This document shows positions 6,395-6,678 of a DNA stretch of 6,678 nt, one piece after another (the first letter of the stretch is position 1; the number at the start of each line of letters is the position of its first letter). This DNA comes from Woeseia sp. GTDB lineage: Bacteria > Pseudomonadota > Gammaproteobacteria > Steroidobacterales > Woeseiaceae. Under the pieces are notes generated by a model. That model worked only from the letters and a program-made list of their open reading frames with translations, ran no database searches and was not told where the DNA came from. The stretch lies in NCBI GenBank assembly GCA_018701055.1, contig JABIUH010000339.1:1-6678 (forward strand). Direction: 5' to 3'. A program made the translations under genes and the position numbers.

Positions 6395-6678
6395 TGCGAG
6401 CCCTGGTCTGTAACGAGTATGGGCCACCAGAATCACTAGTAATCGAAGTACAGCTAGATCCCGTTCCGGGTAAGGGCGAAATTTTAGTTGATGTCGCGGC
6501 GGCTGGCATCAACTTTCCTGACGTTCTTTCAATTGCCGGTAAATATCAGGTCCAAACACCAACACCATTTGTTGCTGGGGCCGAGGCCGCTGGAGTTGTG
6601 TCTGCCCTTGGTGAGGGTGTGAGCCACTATTCAGTCGGTGATCGCGTCATCATTTACACGCGCGGCACGGTCAGCGGC
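6394..6678 (+). CDS. MDR-family NADPH:quinone oxidoreductase-like protein (3' partial)
   Basis: Only the first 95 residues are in the window; the gene runs off the right edge. They match the N-terminal GroES-like domain of zinc-free medium-chain dehydrogenases: MRALVCNEYGPPESL, GEILVDVAAAGINFPDVL, PFVAGAEAAGVV and VSHYSVGDRVI. The alcohol-dehydrogenase zinc ligand cysteine is absent (GINFPD), as expected for quinone oxidoreductase-like members. The start overlaps the thiolase stop by one base (TAATG), with GAGGT at 6383-6387 as ribosome site inside the thiolase gene, so it belongs to the same operon. The family includes quinone reductases but also 2-enoyl-CoA/thioester reductases. Inside a beta-oxidation operon an acyl-CoA-related reduction is possible. 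The NADPH-binding domain that would confirm cofactor use lies outside the window. Confidence 0.85.
   Translation, partial: MRALVCNEYGPPESLVIEVQLDPVPGKGEILVDVAAAGINFPDVLSIAGKYQVQTPTPFVAGAEAAGVVSALGEGVSHYSVGDRVIIYTRGTVSG

Larger units (their letters stand above)
2560..6678 (+). other. Five-gene beta-oxidation operon (continues past right edge)
   Basis: Five same-strand genes follow each other with junctions of +15 bp, -4 bp (ATGA), +14 bp and -1 bp (TAATG), each internal start having a good ribosome site and no hairpin terminator in between. Order: acyl-CoA dehydrogenase, MaoC-type hydratase, MFE-2-like SDR, thiolase, quinone-oxidoreductase-like MDR. The first four cover oxidation, hydration, second oxidation and thiolysis of one acyl-CoA shortening cycle. 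No regulator, acyl-CoA ligase or ETF gene lies in the window. Confidence 0.85.

Overview
The window looks like chromosomal DNA of a Gram-negative proteobacterium, most likely a gammaproteobacterium. The reasons are a lipoprotein with a classic lipobox, a membrane-anchored HAMP-GGDEF-EAL protein, purine-rich Shine-Dalgarno sites and moderate GC. The taxon is inferred from gene style only. No rRNA, tRNA, CRISPR array or intact mobile element was seen.

Left part (1-1531, + strand): a cyclic-di-GMP signalling gene entering from the left edge. It encodes the end of a membrane segment, a HAMP linker, a complete GGDEF domain and an EAL domain. The gene is broken in three places: an in-frame TAA at 835-837, a one-base frameshift near 913-917, and a second frameshift near 1451-1454 that looks like a loss of about 10 nt. 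Joining the three frames restores a continuous GGDEF-EAL protein ending at 1531. As it stands, only the membrane/HAMP/GGDEF half can be made as one polypeptide.

Middle (1532-2559): a 60-bp gap with a small hairpin, then a convergent gene on the - strand for an unrecognised lipoprotein (1592-2185), then 374 bp without a recognised gene. The lipoprotein gene and the operon on the right diverge from this gap.

Right part (2560-6678, + strand): five tightly packed co-directional genes for an acyl-CoA dehydrogenase, a MaoC/NodN-like hydratase, an MFE-2-like short-chain dehydrogenase, a thiolase and a quinone-oxidoreductase-like MDR protein cut by the right edge. Junctions are 15 bp, a 4-bp ATGA overlap, 14 bp and a 1-bp TAATG overlap, so this is almost certainly one operon. 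The first four enzymes supply all four steps of a beta-oxidation turn. The hydratase and dehydrogenase are of the types that work through the (3R)-hydroxyacyl-CoA rather than the (3S) isomer used by crotonase/HAD enzymes. The substrate cannot be read from the sequence; branched, cyclic or otherwise unusual acyl-CoAs are reasonable guesses.
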